64,000 nucleotides of DNA from an uncultured Spartobacteria bacterium (GTDB taxonomy: Bacteria; Verrucomicrobiota; Verrucomicrobiia; Chthoniobacterales; Chthoniobacteraceae): NCBI GenBank assembly GCA_903929475.1, contig CAIYUV010000122.1, positions 1 through 64,000 of the forward strand. Reading direction: 5' to 3'. Numbering within the stretch: the first letter of the stretch is position 1; every line of letters begins with the position of its first letter. The position numbers and the translations under genes were made by a program. The notes under the pieces are model-generated. The model was not told the DNA's origin and did not search any database. It saw nothing but the letters and a program-made list of their open reading frames with translations. Below, piece after piece: positions 10,353 to 20,592 of this stretch.

Positions 10353-10985
10353 ATGTTGCGCACGACCTTTCTCGCCGCCGTCCTCGCCTTCACCGCCGAT
10401 GCCGCGCCTCTGCCGCAGGCGCGCGCCAATGCGCTGCGCGATCAATTTGAAACACGACAGCGCGAGACGAAGACTTGGTCGGCAAATTTCACACAGACCG
10501 TTGCGATGCCGGGCATGCGCGAACCGGTCGTGAGCACTGGCACGCTGTCGTATCGCGCGCCGGAGCAACTGCGGCTCGATTTCACGAAGCCTGCGGATGA
10601 ATTCGTCCTCGCGCTGGGTGATCAGCTTTTTGTGCAAAAGGCGGGGAAAAAACCCGCGCTCAAATCGCTGAGCGGCGACAATGCGGGAAAACCCTTCCAG
10701 TCGCTGCTCGGCCTGCTGCGCGGCAAGCCGGTAGAGGAGGAGGCTTTTTACACAGCGGAAGTTTCGCGCGAGGCAGGTCGCTACATCGTGGTGCTCACGC
10801 GCAAGGCGGATGCCTCGGGCCGGATGCCGAAGCGCATCACCAACTCGATTGACGTGGAGTCGCTCGAAGTGCGCGAGGTGATTGTCGAACTGCCGAATGG
10901 TGGCACGCTCACGTATCGCTTCGACGAAATCGCACGCAACCGCCCGCTCGATGCAACCCGCTTCGCCGCACCCGCGATACGCTGA
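10353..10985 (+). CDS. LolA-like outer membrane lipoprotein carrier protein
   Basis: Signal peptide; TWSANFTQTVAMPGMREPVVSTGTLSYRAPEQLRLDFTKP is typical of LolA-like proteins in polyene clusters. Confidence 0.75.
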   Translation: MLRTTFLAAVLAFTADAAPLPQARANALRDQFETRQRETKTWSANFTQTVAMPGMREPVVSTGTLSYRAPEQLRLDFTKPADEFVLALGDQLFVQKAGKKPALKSLSGDNAGKPFQSLLGLLRGKPVEEEAFYTAEVSREAGRYIVVLTRKADASGRMPKRITNSIDVESLEVREVIVELPNGGTLTYRFDEIARNRPLDATRFAAPAIR

Positions 10986-11036
10986 CGCATCCTTGCGCTT
11001 GTCACATTCCCGCCGCTGTCTAATGTCGGGCCGACA

Positions 11037-11330
11037 ATGAGTGAACGTCCGGACAACCTCGACGCCATGCCATGCGATCCCGCTACGATGCAGGTCGCAA
11101 CGCGCCTGCTGGGACGCATCCGCAGCGAACTGTTGGAACTCGACGGCTCCTTCGGCGTGGACTCCGATCTTTTCGCCGCGGGGCTCGACTCGATGGCGAT
11201 CATGCAACTCGTCCTTATGCTCGAGGACGAATTCAACGTGAAGTTGCCCGACTGCTCGATCACGCGCACGACTTTCGCCACCGCGCGCCAGATAGCCGAG
11301 GCCGTCGCCACGGCCCGCGCGCAATCCTGA
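11037..11330 (+). CDS. Acyl carrier protein
   Basis: Phosphopantetheine motif FAAGLDSMAIMQLVLMLEDEF. Confidence 0.88.
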   Translation: MSERPDNLDAMPCDPATMQVATRLLGRIRSELLELDGSFGVDSDLFAAGLDSMAIMQLVLMLEDEFNVKLPDCSITRTTFATARQIAEAVATARAQS

Positions 11331-12619
11331 TGCCCGTGACCCAGGCCGGACGGACGGAGTTGAGCGGCGCTGACTGGTTCCTTTTCAGCGTCGAACAAAT
11401 GATGCGCGCGACGGGACAGGGCGAGCACGCCGGACTCACCGTGCTGCGACTCGGGCCGGGTTTTGAAATTGATGCGCTCCGCTCCGCTGCCTCACGTCTC
11501 GCGGGCGCGAGTCCCATCGCCGCCGCACGGCTGCGCAAACCGATCCTCGGCGTCCCACGCTGGCAATGGGGCGCGGAGACACGCACAGATTTTCCCGTGG
11601 GCGAAGCGAGTGGCACGTGGAAAAACGCGGGCGATGAATTGCTGAACGCACCATCCGAGGCACCGGTGAAATTCGTCGTTCTGCCGGAGGCCGACGGACG
11701 CGCGACGGTGCTCGTGCGCTGGCGGCATGGATTGCTGGACGGAAAAGGCGTGGAGCTTTTCCTCGCCGAGATCGCGCGACTGGCAGACGGAAAAGCCGAG
11801 TCAACGCGCGAAAATTCGTGGGGCGTGTCCGCTCCGCGCACACAGGGCTGGCGGGCGTTTGCGCGTGAGGCGGGAAAATTCAAAGATCACTTTTATGCAC
11901 TGTCGAAACTCGGCATCCGCTCGCTCGGTGGCGCAGAGGCGCGGGCGGGGGCGGCGCGGTTTTGCGTCGAGGAATTCAATGCGGAGGAAACTGCTCGCAT
12001 CACCGCACGCGCGGAAAATGTGACGCACGGAGTTTTTCAAATGGGCTGGTTTCTCGCGGCGACAATGCGGATGCACCTCGCGGTGCTGGAGCGGCGCGGG
12101 GAGACGGCGGAGTCGTTTCAATCCGGCTGCGCGGTGCAGCAGCGCAAACGCGGCTCGCGTCATCCGATTTGGCAAAATCAAGTCTCACAGCTTTTCTTTC
12201 ACCTGCTCCCGGCGGAACTCGCAGACCACGCGAGTGCGGCGCGACGTCTCAATGAGCAATTCGGCGAGCAGACACGCCAGCGGCTCGATGCGGCGTTTGC
12301 GGCGATGACACGGCTTTTCCGGCGACTGCCGGCACGCTTGTATCTGCGTATGTTGCTGCGCAATTCCGGCGGTCATCTCACTTCGTTTTTCTTTTCGCAC
12401 ACCGGCGAATTCCTGCCGGAGTGCAAGACGTTCTGCGGCGCGCCTGTGGAGGATGGCTGGCACATTCCCTCGGTGAGCCAGCCACCGGGCACGGGCGTTT
12501 TTTTTAGCAATCGCGGTGGAAAACTCGCCGCGACGATCTCGTGGCGCGAAGGCTCGGTGAGTGATGAAGAACTAAAACTCATGCGCGCAAAGATGCGCGA
12601 GGATTTGCTCGGAATATGA
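11330..12619 (+). CDS. Condensation/acyltransferase-like protein
   Basis: RWRHGLLDGKGVELFLAEI resembles the HHxxxDG region of condensation/wax-ester-synthase folds; cluster context. Confidence 0.5.
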   Translation: MPVTQAGRTELSGADWFLFSVEQMMRATGQGEHAGLTVLRLGPGFEIDALRSAASRLAGASPIAAARLRKPILGVPRWQWGAETRTDFPVGEASGTWKNAGDELLNAPSEAPVKFVVLPEADGRATVLVRWRHGLLDGKGVELFLAEIARLADGKAESTRENSWGVSAPRTQGWRAFAREAGKFKDHFYALSKLGIRSLGGAEARAGAARFCVEEFNAEETARITARAENVTHGVFQMGWFLAATMRMHLAVLERRGETAESFQSGCAVQQRKRGSRHPIWQNQVSQLFFHLLPAELADHASAARRLNEQFGEQTRQRLDAAFAAMTRLFRRLPARLYLRMLLRNSGGHLTSFFFSHTGEFLPECKTFCGAPVEDGWHIPSVSQPPGTGVFFSNRGGKLAATISWREGSVSDEELKLMRAKMREDLLGI

Positions 12620-13887
12620 AATGCGACGTTCTCATTCTCGGCGGCGGCGGCGCAGGTATCGCGGCGGCAGTTTCGGCAGCGCGGGCGGGCGCGCACACGG
12701 TGCTTGTTGAACGTCACGGCGCTCTCGGCGGGATGGCGACTGCGGCGCTCGTTCATTCGGTCTGCGGACTCTATCTGCTGCGCGCCGAACCGGGCGCGGT
12801 GCTCGCCAATCGCGGACTGCCGGGTGAATTTGTTGCGCGTCTAGTGCGCGCGGGAGCCTCTGCGGGCCCGGTGCGAATGGGACGGCTCGATGTGCTGCCA
12901 CACTCACCTCCGGGATTCGCCGCCGTGGCCGACGCAATCACGGCGGAGTGCGGGACGCTTGATGTGCTGCTGCACACGGAACTCATCGCCGCACATGGCA
13001 GCGGTCGCGTGGATTCGGTGGAAGTCATCTGCCGTGGCGCACGCATGGCGTTGGAGCCGCGCACCATCGCGGATGCGAGCGGCGATGCCGTGCTTGCCGC
13101 GCTCGCGGGCGCGGGCACCGAAATGGCGGAGTCGGCCCATCTCCAGCGGCCCGCGTTCATTTTCGCGCTGCACACGGTGGATGTCGCGGCGCTCGGCGAC
13201 GAGGGGCGCATCCATCTCGCGCATCAAATTGCGGAGGCAGTGCATGACGGACGGCTGGATCGCGGCGCGCTCGGGGCGCAGTTCCGCACGACCGGGTGCG
13301 GCTCGGAAGTTTATGTCACGGTGGATCTCGCGGGGCCGGAAAATTTTGATCCAACTTCGCCCGCACATTTGTCCGCGCTCGAAGTCACAGGACGAAAAAT
13401 CGCGGTGGAGCTGTTCGCTTTCCTCCGTGCAAATCACGCCGCGTTTGCACGCGCAGAGCTGGCGGCTTTTCCTGCGCGCGTGGGCATCCGCGAAAGTCGG
13501 CGCGTGCGCGGGGAAATTACCATCTCCGCCGACGATGTGCTGCGAGGCACGGAGTCGCACGATGTGGTCGCACTCGGAACATGGCCGATGGAGTTGCGCG
13601 AAAAGGCAACGGGGCCGCGCTGGCGTTTCCCGGAGGACAACCGCCCGACGCAAATCCCGCTCGGCGCTTTAAAAGCGGAGGGAATGGAAAATTTATGGAC
13701 GGCGGGGCGCTGCATTTCGTGCGAACACGAAGCACAGGCGGCACTGCGTGTGATTGGAACGTGCCTCGCCACGGGGCAGGCGGCGGGCATCGCCGCGGCA
13801 TCGCAGGCAAAGCACGGACGCGCACCGATGGCGGCGGATGTGCGGGCGCAAATCGAAACCGTGATGGGAGGCGAGACATGGCGTTGA
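12616..13887 (+). CDS. FAD-dependent oxidoreductase
   Basis: MKCDVLILGGGGAGIAAAVSAARAGAHTVLVERHGALGGMAT dinucleotide-binding motif; NLWTAGRCIS. Confidence 0.85.
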   Translation: MKCDVLILGGGGAGIAAAVSAARAGAHTVLVERHGALGGMATAALVHSVCGLYLLRAEPGAVLANRGLPGEFVARLVRAGASAGPVRMGRLDVLPHSPPGFAAVADAITAECGTLDVLLHTELIAAHGSGRVDSVEVICRGARMALEPRTIADASGDAVLAALAGAGTEMAESAHLQRPAFIFALHTVDVAALGDEGRIHLAHQIAEAVHDGRLDRGALGAQFRTTGCGSEVYVTVDLAGPENFDPTSPAHLSALEVTGRKIAVELFAFLRANHAAFARAELAAFPARVGIRESRRVRGEITISADDVLRGTESHDVVALGTWPMELREKATGPRWRFPEDNRPTQIPLGALKAEGMENLWTAGRCISCEHEAQAALRVIGTCLATGQAAGIAAASQAKHGRAPMAADVRAQIETVMGGETWR

Positions 13888-15317
13888 ACGTGACCGTCCT
13901 TGTCGCCGCGCGTGCGGCAAACGATCCGGATCGCGTGGCGCTGCTGCACAGCGGACAGTCGTGGACTTATGGCGAACTGCTCGCGCGCGCGGATGCGATT
14001 GCGGCACGCCTGCGCGAATTGCTTCACGGCGAGCACAGCGCACGTGTGGCTTTGTTTTGCCCGAACGGGCCGGACTACGTCGCGCTCGCTCTGGGAATCC
14101 TGCGCGCCGGTGCGTGCCTTGTTCCCGTGGCATCCGAACTGGCGGTGCCGGAACGCACGGCACAAATCGCGCTCACTGCCCCGCGGCTCATGCTCGCAGC
14201 AGGAGCGCATCCGTGGCTGCCTGCGGCGGGCGTGGCGGAGGAAATTGCAGGCGTTCATTTTTCATGGTGCGCTGTGGATGCGACTCCTGCGTTTCCCGAG
14301 GATCATTTTGCCGCGCTCAATCCTGCGTTCGTCCGCTTCAGCTCGGGCACGACGGGGACGAGCAAGGGCATCGTGCTCGGACACGAGACGCTGCTTGCGC
14401 GCGTGCACTCGGCAAACCGGCGGCTCCAAATCACGCCGCTGGATCGCGTGCTGTGGACGCTGCCGATGGCGCATCATTTTGCAGTCACCATCATGCTCTA
14501 CATGATCGAGGGAGCGACGACAGTGCTTGAGGACTCGCACCTCGCCGCAGAGGTGCTCGCGACTGCGTGCGCGACGGGCGCGACGGTTTTCTACGGCTCA
14601 CCATTTCACCTCGCGCTGCTGGCGGCGGAAGGATCGGGGCGCGGCTGGCCATCGTTGCGCCTTGCCGTCGGCACGGCTGCGGCGGTGCCCGCGACGACCG
14701 CGCAGGCTTTTCAAAAACGCTACGGCATCGCGCCTGCGCAAGGTTTCGGAATCATCGAGGCCGGGCTGCCACTTTTGAACACCGATGCCGCCGTGACGAA
14801 GCCAACGAGCGTCGGGCGGCCCGATGACATCGCGGTGCGGCTGCGCGACGAGCACGGCGCCGACGTGGCGCGCGGGGAAATCGGCGAGATGTGGCTGCGC
14901 GGGCCTGGGATGTTTGATGCGTATCTCGCGCCGTGGTGCGAGCGGGCGCAGGCGACGGACGACGGCTGGTTCGCCACCGGCGACCTCGCGTGCCAAGATG
15001 AGGATGGTCACGTTTTCCTGCGCGGCCGGCGCAAGTCGGTGATCAATTTCGGCGGGATGAAATTTTTCCCGGAGGAAGTGGAGGCGGTGCTCAATGCACA
15101 TCCGGCGGTGCGTGAAAGTCGTGTGAGCGGCGAGGCGCACGAGCGATGGGGAATGGTGGCGGTGGCGGAGATTGTTCCCCGCGATGCAGCGCAGCCGCCG
15201 GCGGGCGCGGCGCTCGGCAAGCACTGCCGCGGGCAGCTCGCGGGCTACAAAGTGCCGGTGAAATTTCGTGTCGTCACCGAGTTGCCACGAACTGCGAGCG
15301 GAAAATTGAAACGATGA
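13878..15317 (+). CDS. AMP-dependent acyl-CoA/ACP ligase
   Basis: FSSGTTGTSKGIVLGHETL; WFATGDLACQDEDGHVFLRGRRKSVINFGGMKFFPEEVE. Confidence 0.9.
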   Translation: MALNVTVLVAARAANDPDRVALLHSGQSWTYGELLARADAIAARLRELLHGEHSARVALFCPNGPDYVALALGILRAGACLVPVASELAVPERTAQIALTAPRLMLAAGAHPWLPAAGVAEEIAGVHFSWCAVDATPAFPEDHFAALNPAFVRFSSGTTGTSKGIVLGHETLLARVHSANRRLQITPLDRVLWTLPMAHHFAVTIMLYMIEGATTVLEDSHLAAEVLATACATGATVFYGSPFHLALLAAEGSGRGWPSLRLAVGTAAAVPATTAQAFQKRYGIAPAQGFGIIEAGLPLLNTDAAVTKPTSVGRPDDIAVRLRDEHGADVARGEIGEMWLRGPGMFDAYLAPWCERAQATDDGWFATGDLACQDEDGHVFLRGRRKSVINFGGMKFFPEEVEAVLNAHPAVRESRVSGEAHERWGMVAVAEIVPRDAAQPPAGAALGKHCRGQLAGYKVPVKFRVVTELPRTASGKLKR

Positions 15318-15970
15318 GTGCGAGCACCCAAGAAATCGTAGTGCGAATTTCATCGCACTTTGAACGGCGCTGGATGCGTTTTTATTCGCGCGGTAAATTG
15401 CGCCACGACCCTGCTTTTCCGGCGGCTTTTGAGCGCATCGGCTCTTCTAAACTTCCACTGCTGGACATCGGCTGTGGAGTCGGACTGCTCGCTTTTTACC
15501 TTCGTGAATACGGCTTTGCGCCCGACATCGTGGGTCTGGATGTGGACAGAAATAAAATCTGCGAAGGTCAGGTGGTAGCCAGGAAACACTACGCAGGGAT
15601 CTCTCTGCACACGGGCGATGTTTCGGCGCAGCCGGAGTTCTCAGGCAATGTAGCCATGCTCGATGTGCTGCACTATTTACCAGCGGAGGCGCAGCAGCGT
15701 GCGCTTGCTGAAATGGCGCGAAGGGTTGCGCCGGGCGGATGGTGTTTCATTCGCACGACACCGCACGACGGGAGCTGGCGGTTTCGTTTCACTCAGATCG
15801 AAGAGTGGTTTGCGCGAGTGATCTCATGGAGCGCGCGACCTGTGGTCGTGTATCCCACGCTCGCGCAAATTCAGGCGTGTTTTCCAACGGCGGAGTTCGA
15901 TTCGGAAGTGCGCCCGCTGTGGGGGAGCACGCCGTTCAACAGTTGGCTGCTGGCTTTTCGGCGGCGCTAG
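15314..15970 (+). CDS. Class I SAM-dependent methyltransferase
   Basis: LLDIGCGVGLLAFYLREYG; ATGA overlap with the ligase gene. Confidence 0.85.
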   Translation: MSASTQEIVVRISSHFERRWMRFYSRGKLRHDPAFPAAFERIGSSKLPLLDIGCGVGLLAFYLREYGFAPDIVGLDVDRNKICEGQVVARKHYAGISLHTGDVSAQPEFSGNVAMLDVLHYLPAEAQQRALAEMARRVAPGGWCFIRTTPHDGSWRFRFTQIEEWFARVISWSARPVVVYPTLAQIQACFPTAEFDSEVRPLWGSTPFNSWLLAFRRR

Positions 15971-16829
15971 AAAGCGTCGCTGCAACGGTGCGCGCGGAGG
16001 ATGCGCCGAGCGCCATGAGATCGCGGGCGTAGTCGGGCCACGGCTTGGGCGGCGGAAGCGTAATGGGAATGCCGATGCGGGGGCGCCGTGAAATCGTTTC
16101 CGCTGTGACGACGATCTTGCCGGAGCGACGCGCGAGTTCGAGTTTCCACCTCAGCAACTCATCGGCGGTGAGTTGGTGTCCCGCGAGCATGGCTGCGGCG
16201 AAGTTGAAGCGATGTGTGCGTTCGCGCGAGCGAAGCTGCGAGTCGTAGATGATGCTGTGCGTGACGATGTGGGTGACTTCGGGATCATCTATCCACTGCT
16301 CGACGGGAACGGAGCTGCCGAGGCCGCCGTCCCACAGAAGTTCGTCCCCGATTTTTCGCGGAGCGATGATGCCGGGAAGTGCGCAGCTCGCGAGCATGGT
16401 TTCGACAAGCGGGCCGCAATTGCGAACTTCGACGCAATTGGTGCGGAGGTTGGTGACGGCGATGTGGAGGCGGGCGGCAGCGCAGTCCTCGATGCGGCGG
16501 TCACCTACGAGATCGCGCAGCATGCGCTCAAGATGCACACCTTTGATCAAAGCGGGAAAACCCGGCAGACCGAGCAGGACACAAGGCCCGCGAAAGGGTG
16601 TGCGCCATTCACGGAATTTACTGCGCAGCTCTGGGTGTGTGAAAGCGGCCTCCATTTCATCGAGACTGAGCCCGGCTGCGTAAAGGCCGGCGACAATGGC
16701 GCCTGCGGAAGAGCCCGCGACGCTCGCAGGGCCATGGCCTGCTGCGATGAGCCCGCGCAAAAATCCAAGATGCGTTGCGAAGCCAAGGAACGAGGAACCG
16801 AATGAAACGGCGAGGCGGGATTCAGGCAT
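15936..16829 (-). CDS. Patatin-like phospholipase
   Basis: SVAGSSAGAIVAGLYAAG (GxSxG), DGGLGSSVP (DGG). Confidence 0.85.
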   Translation of the reverse strand: MPESRLAVSFGSSFLGFATHLGFLRGLIAAGHGPASVAGSSAGAIVAGLYAAGLSLDEMEAAFTHPELRSKFREWRTPFRGPCVLLGLPGFPALIKGVHLERMLRDLVGDRRIEDCAAARLHIAVTNLRTNCVEVRNCGPLVETMLASCALPGIIAPRKIGDELLWDGGLGSSVPVEQWIDDPEVTHIVTHSIIYDSQLRSRERTHRFNFAAAMLAGHQLTADELLRWKLELARRSGKIVVTAETISRRPRIGIPITLPPPKPWPDYARDLMALGASSARTVAATLSSAAEKPAANC

Positions 16830-17796
16830 GAGTGGTGTCTGTCTTTTGCACGGAACGAAAGCGAAGGAAAACTGGAACGCCCGCAAACGCCCACGAAGCG
16901 GCGATGAGGAATCCGCTGAGCGAAATAAAAACCGCGGTGGCTGGCGCGATGCCGCAGAGCGGAGTGAGAAGGGCTTGCATTGTCGTTTCACGCAGACCGA
17001 GACCGGAGATGGTGACGGGTAGCATCGAGACGACATCCATCACCGGCATCACGCTAAAGGCGTCGCCTAGTGAAAGGTCTCCAGCGAAAGCGAGCGCCGT
17101 AAAATAATAGAGCAGGAAGTAGCAGGCGTGACTGGAGGCGGAGAGAACGAGCGCAGCACAAGCACGACGGCGATCGGCGAAAAATGTGTCGAAGACAGCG
17201 GCTATCTCAATGATGCGTGCACGGAGCGGAATCCATTGCGGAGTCCTGCGCAATAGTGGCGCGCGGCTGGAGATGAACCACACGAGCAGTGCGCCCGCTG
17301 CGACGCCGAGAAAGATAAGCACCGCGTGAAAGAGCGCGGCGGTTGCGGGAGTCTGGCGGAACCATTCACCGCGCTTCATGGCGACGATGAAGGTCCACAC
17401 GATGATGGAGACGAAACCGCTGAGGCGATCCATGAGCACCGCGAGCACGCCGCCCATTTTCCGCTGCGGAAATTGCAGCGCGAGGAATGCGATTTTCACC
17501 GCATCGCCGCCGGCCATGCCCGGGAGAAAGAGCGAGGTGAAGAGGCCGAGGAAGTGCAGCGCGGCAGCGCGGCGAAGCGGCAACGCAACGCCCGCGAGAT
17601 GAAGGCAGCACCACCAGCGGAGGAGGCTGGCGAGTTCGTTGAGGCCGGCGGCGATCCAAGCGGGAAGAAGCCACGCGGGCGCGGGCGGGCGCGGAAGTGC
17701 GGCGAGTTGTTCGCGCAATTTAGGATCGCGCAGCAGCCATGCGAAAAGCGCGATGGTGAGTGCGAGCCGGAGGATGAGCCAGAGGTAGCGTTTCAT
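16822..17796 (-). CDS. Flippase-like / lysylphosphatidylglycerol synthase TM-domain protein
   Basis: Multi-TM; FTSLFLPGMAGGDAVKIAFLALQFPQRKMGGVLAVLMDRLSG; PVTISGLGLRE. Confidence 0.8.
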   Translation of the reverse strand: MKRYLWLILRLALTIALFAWLLRDPKLREQLAALPRPPAPAWLLPAWIAAGLNELASLLRWWCCLHLAGVALPLRRAAALHFLGLFTSLFLPGMAGGDAVKIAFLALQFPQRKMGGVLAVLMDRLSGFVSIIVWTFIVAMKRGEWFRQTPATAALFHAVLIFLGVAAGALLVWFISSRAPLLRRTPQWIPLRARIIEIAAVFDTFFADRRRACAALVLSASSHACYFLLYYFTALAFAGDLSLGDAFSVMPVMDVVSMLPVTISGLGLRETTMQALLTPLCGIAPATAVFISLSGFLIAASWAFAGVPVFLRFRSVQKTDTTHA

Positions 17797-17806
17797 CGTT
17801 CCTTTT

Positions 17807-19051
17807 TCAGACGATTGCTGACGCAGAAGGATCGCCGAGCCATGAGCCGTGGCGCGACATGAGTTTCACCAGCCCGCGCGAGTAGCGGGAGAGTGTGCTC
17901 GCGCCGGAGGCCATGCAGGCGATGTTGCGCTCCATGTGGCTTTGCATGAAACGGCTGATCGCGCCGGGATATTTTTTCCCGAGCGCGAGGCCGGTGTGAT
18001 ACATGGCGAAGATTCTGCCGTCGTAAAAATAGCCGATGAGTTCCTGCCATGCGCGCAGCCATGCGTCCATCTGCCGTGCGTATTTTGCGGGGGTCTCGAT
18101 GTTGTCGGCGAGGATTTCAGCAGAGCGCAATGCGAGCATGAGGCCGGGCGAAAGCATCGGATCCACAAAGCCGAATGCGTCGCCGACCATGACCCAGCCG
18201 GGGCCGTGGCCGCGCTCGGTGATGAGTTGGTAATTCGTGTAGCTCGCCACTTTCGTGAGTCGCTGGCGGTTTGCGCCTGCGGCGGAAAGCGCGGGGTCGC
18301 GAGCGATGGCGGCTTCGAGTCGCTGCTCTGGCGTTTCGCCAAGGCGGGCGGCTTCGTCGCGATTGATGACGACGCCGACGGAAAGACGATCTCGAAGCGG
18401 GATGCGCCAGCTCCAGCCGACGGCGAGACGCGTGATGACAATTTGCCCTCGTGGCTGCGGCTCCTCGAATCCGGCATAGTGAGCGAAATATGCGGCGTCT
18501 TTGCGTGTGCCGACGGTTGCCGGGATTTCGAGCACGCGCGCGAAGGTGCGTGCGCGGCCCGTGGCGTCCACGAGCAAGTCCGGCTGTTTGCCGCCGAGTG
18601 ATGGCGCAGCGGCGAGGGATTCAGCGGTGAGGTGCAGTGTGTCTGTGCCGGTGCGTTCGACTTTCGCGCGCTGCGCGACACGCGAGACACCGAGTTCGAT
18701 GGCGCGTTGCTCGATTATCGCATCGAACTCTGCACGCGGAACGTTGTAGGCGAAAGTCGGGAGCTTGCACTTGGAGACGGCCTGGAAGTTGAACGTGATC
18801 GTGCTGTCGGGGCCGAAGACGAATGTCGCACCGGGTTTGTGCAACCCGACTGCCGCGACACGCTCACGGACGCCGAGGCGATCCAGCATCGGGAGGATGG
18901 AGGGAATGAGTGATTCGCCGACGAGGAGGTCGGGCCGCGAGCCGTCGTCAAAAAGTGTAACGGAATAACCGCGCTGGATGAGATGGCAGGCAAGTGCGGA
19001 GCCGGATGGCCCGCTACCGAGGATAGCGACTGTATGGATGCGTTTTTTCAT
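17807..19051 (-). CDS. FAD-dependent oxidoreductase (tryptophan-halogenase-like/geranylgeranyl-reductase-like)
   Basis: HTVAILGSGPSGSALACHLIQRGYSVTLFD; GDAFGFVDPMLSPGLMLAL. Confidence 0.8.
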   Translation of the reverse strand: MKKRIHTVAILGSGPSGSALACHLIQRGYSVTLFDDGSRPDLLVGESLIPSILPMLDRLGVRERVAAVGLHKPGATFVFGPDSTITFNFQAVSKCKLPTFAYNVPRAEFDAIIEQRAIELGVSRVAQRAKVERTGTDTLHLTAESLAAAPSLGGKQPDLLVDATGRARTFARVLEIPATVGTRKDAAYFAHYAGFEEPQPRGQIVITRLAVGWSWRIPLRDRLSVGVVINRDEAARLGETPEQRLEAAIARDPALSAAGANRQRLTKVASYTNYQLITERGHGPGWVMVGDAFGFVDPMLSPGLMLALRSAEILADNIETPAKYARQMDAWLRAWQELIGYFYDGRIFAMYHTGLALGKKYPGAISRFMQSHMERNIACMASGASTLSRYSRGLVKLMSRHGSWLGDPSASAIV

Positions 19052-19147
19052 CGCGCAAAATGCCACGCACTGCGCGGCGAAAGGCTGCGCGTTATGGTCG
19101 GCGGGGACGCGCGGTGCAATACGGGATGCGGCGGATGCGCCGTGCGA

Positions 19148-19324
19148 TCAGTAATTGCCCGCTCCAGGCATCATCGAACCAAAGGGCCCCGTGCCCTCCC
19201 ATCGCTCGGGTTTATTCCACGGAATCGTGGTGACTTGGTTGGGGTCTTTTTTTTCCTCGGTGCTTGCGCAGCCACCAAGGCTGAATAGCAGGCCGAGTAA
19301 AAGTGAATACGCAAGTGCTCGCAT
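19148..19324 (-). CDS. Small putative lipoprotein
   Basis: Lipobox-like LLFSLGGCAS. Confidence 0.6.
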   Translation of the reverse strand: MRALAYSLLLGLLFSLGGCASTEEKKDPNQVTTIPWNKPERWEGTGPFGSMMPGAGNY

Positions 19325-19331
19325 GAGGAGA

Positions 19332-20249
19332 CTATTGATGTGGAAGCGCGAGGACAGGTGCGCCTGCGGGTGCGGGGGCACCTGCAACGACCGGCTTCTC
19401 CTCTTCAAATTTCACATTCTCATCACCAACATAAATGACTTCGTCGCCGGGTTGGACAAAACTACCGCGTATGAAAGTGGATGCCTGTATATCGGCGATG
19501 GACTGGTTGGTCTCGACATTCGTGATTTTCACTTTGCCGATGGCTTTGCCATCGCGGGCGACAATCATCATTCTTCCGGTTGCAGCACCTTGCTTGTCAC
19601 CAGTGCTGAGAACACAGAAGCCCCAACCTGGATTTACGGCCAAGACCTTGCCCTTGACGCCCTTTTGCATGACATGATCCTGATATTTCTTGATGACCTT
19701 TCCTTTGGTGGCGATTTCCGCTTCGTTCCGTTGTTTGTCAGCAGTGAGTCCGGCGATGATTGTCTCGTGCTCGGCCTTGATTTTTTCCAATTCAACAATC
19801 TTGGCGTCCTGATCCTTGACCTTGGCAGCCATGGTGGCGATTTGCTCCTTGATGGCCTCAATGGCCTTGGCTGGATCTAAATTTTCGCTCTTCGGAATTC
19901 CGAGCGCTTCGGCGATCTTTGTCTGCATGTCTTCCAAAGCAGCCTTCTGCGCATCACGCTCGGCAGTGACGGCGGCCAGCTTTGACTCAGTGCTGGCGAG
20001 TTTATCCTCGGTGTCGCGGAGCTTAGTTTTGGTTTCTTCGAGTTCTTTCTCGGTCTTCGTCAGCAAGGCCTCCACCTTGTCGTATTCGCCCTTCGTCCTC
20101 TTCAGCTCCCTCTTCGTATCCTCAAGAATGCCGTGTGTCTTCAAACCTATCTCTTGCAGATTGGTGACGCGCTTTTCGCTCTCAACGCCGAGCCATATAG
20201 CAACTCCGGCGATGATAATCGTGAGAATGGAAAATATTTTCGGGGCCAT
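19332..20249 (-). CDS. Coiled-coil membrane-anchored hypothetical protein
   Basis: N-terminal TM, long K/E/L coiled coil, C-terminal globular domain. Confidence 0.7.
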   Translation of the reverse strand: MAPKIFSILTIIIAGVAIWLGVESEKRVTNLQEIGLKTHGILEDTKRELKRTKGEYDKVEALLTKTEKELEETKTKLRDTEDKLASTESKLAAVTAERDAQKAALEDMQTKIAEALGIPKSENLDPAKAIEAIKEQIATMAAKVKDQDAKIVELEKIKAEHETIIAGLTADKQRNEAEIATKGKVIKKYQDHVMQKGVKGKVLAVNPGWGFCVLSTGDKQGAATGRMMIVARDGKAIGKVKITNVETNQSIADIQASTFIRGSFVQPGDEVIYVGDENVKFEEEKPVVAGAPAPAGAPVLALPHQ

Positions 20250-20420
20250 GTTTGTTTGAGGTGTTTGTTAAAAATGTTGTTGCTGAGGGCGGCGTAGGTA
20301 AGTGCGCCCTTTCAAAGTGATCGCCTTTTAAGCCGTGGTCTTTTTAATTGGCAAGGGGTTTCCACTAAATCTTCCTGACTTTTCATTTTGCATCATTCGC
20401 CGGGCCTGCCACTGTCCGCG

Positions 20421-20519
20421 CCTCCGTCAGGGGCCACGGACTGAAGGCTAGCCAACCCCGCCAGGGCCGGAAGGCAGCAACGGCAGCTTGCCCTTCTTTG
20501 TCGTGGTTCCCTGACGGAC
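20421..20519 (+). ncRNA. ffs: Bacterial small signal recognition particle RNA (4.5S-like)
   Basis: Apical domain AGGGCCGGAAGGCAGCAACGG with GGAA tetraloop and AGCA motif; terminal stem CCGTCAGGGGCCACG pairs with CGTGGTTCCCTGACGG. Confidence 0.85.
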
Positions 20520-20592
20520 TTTCTTTTTCTCACTGAAATGGCCCAGCATTTCGCTCGACGAACGCCGCTCCCCTCGGCAAGCAGTGCCTACG

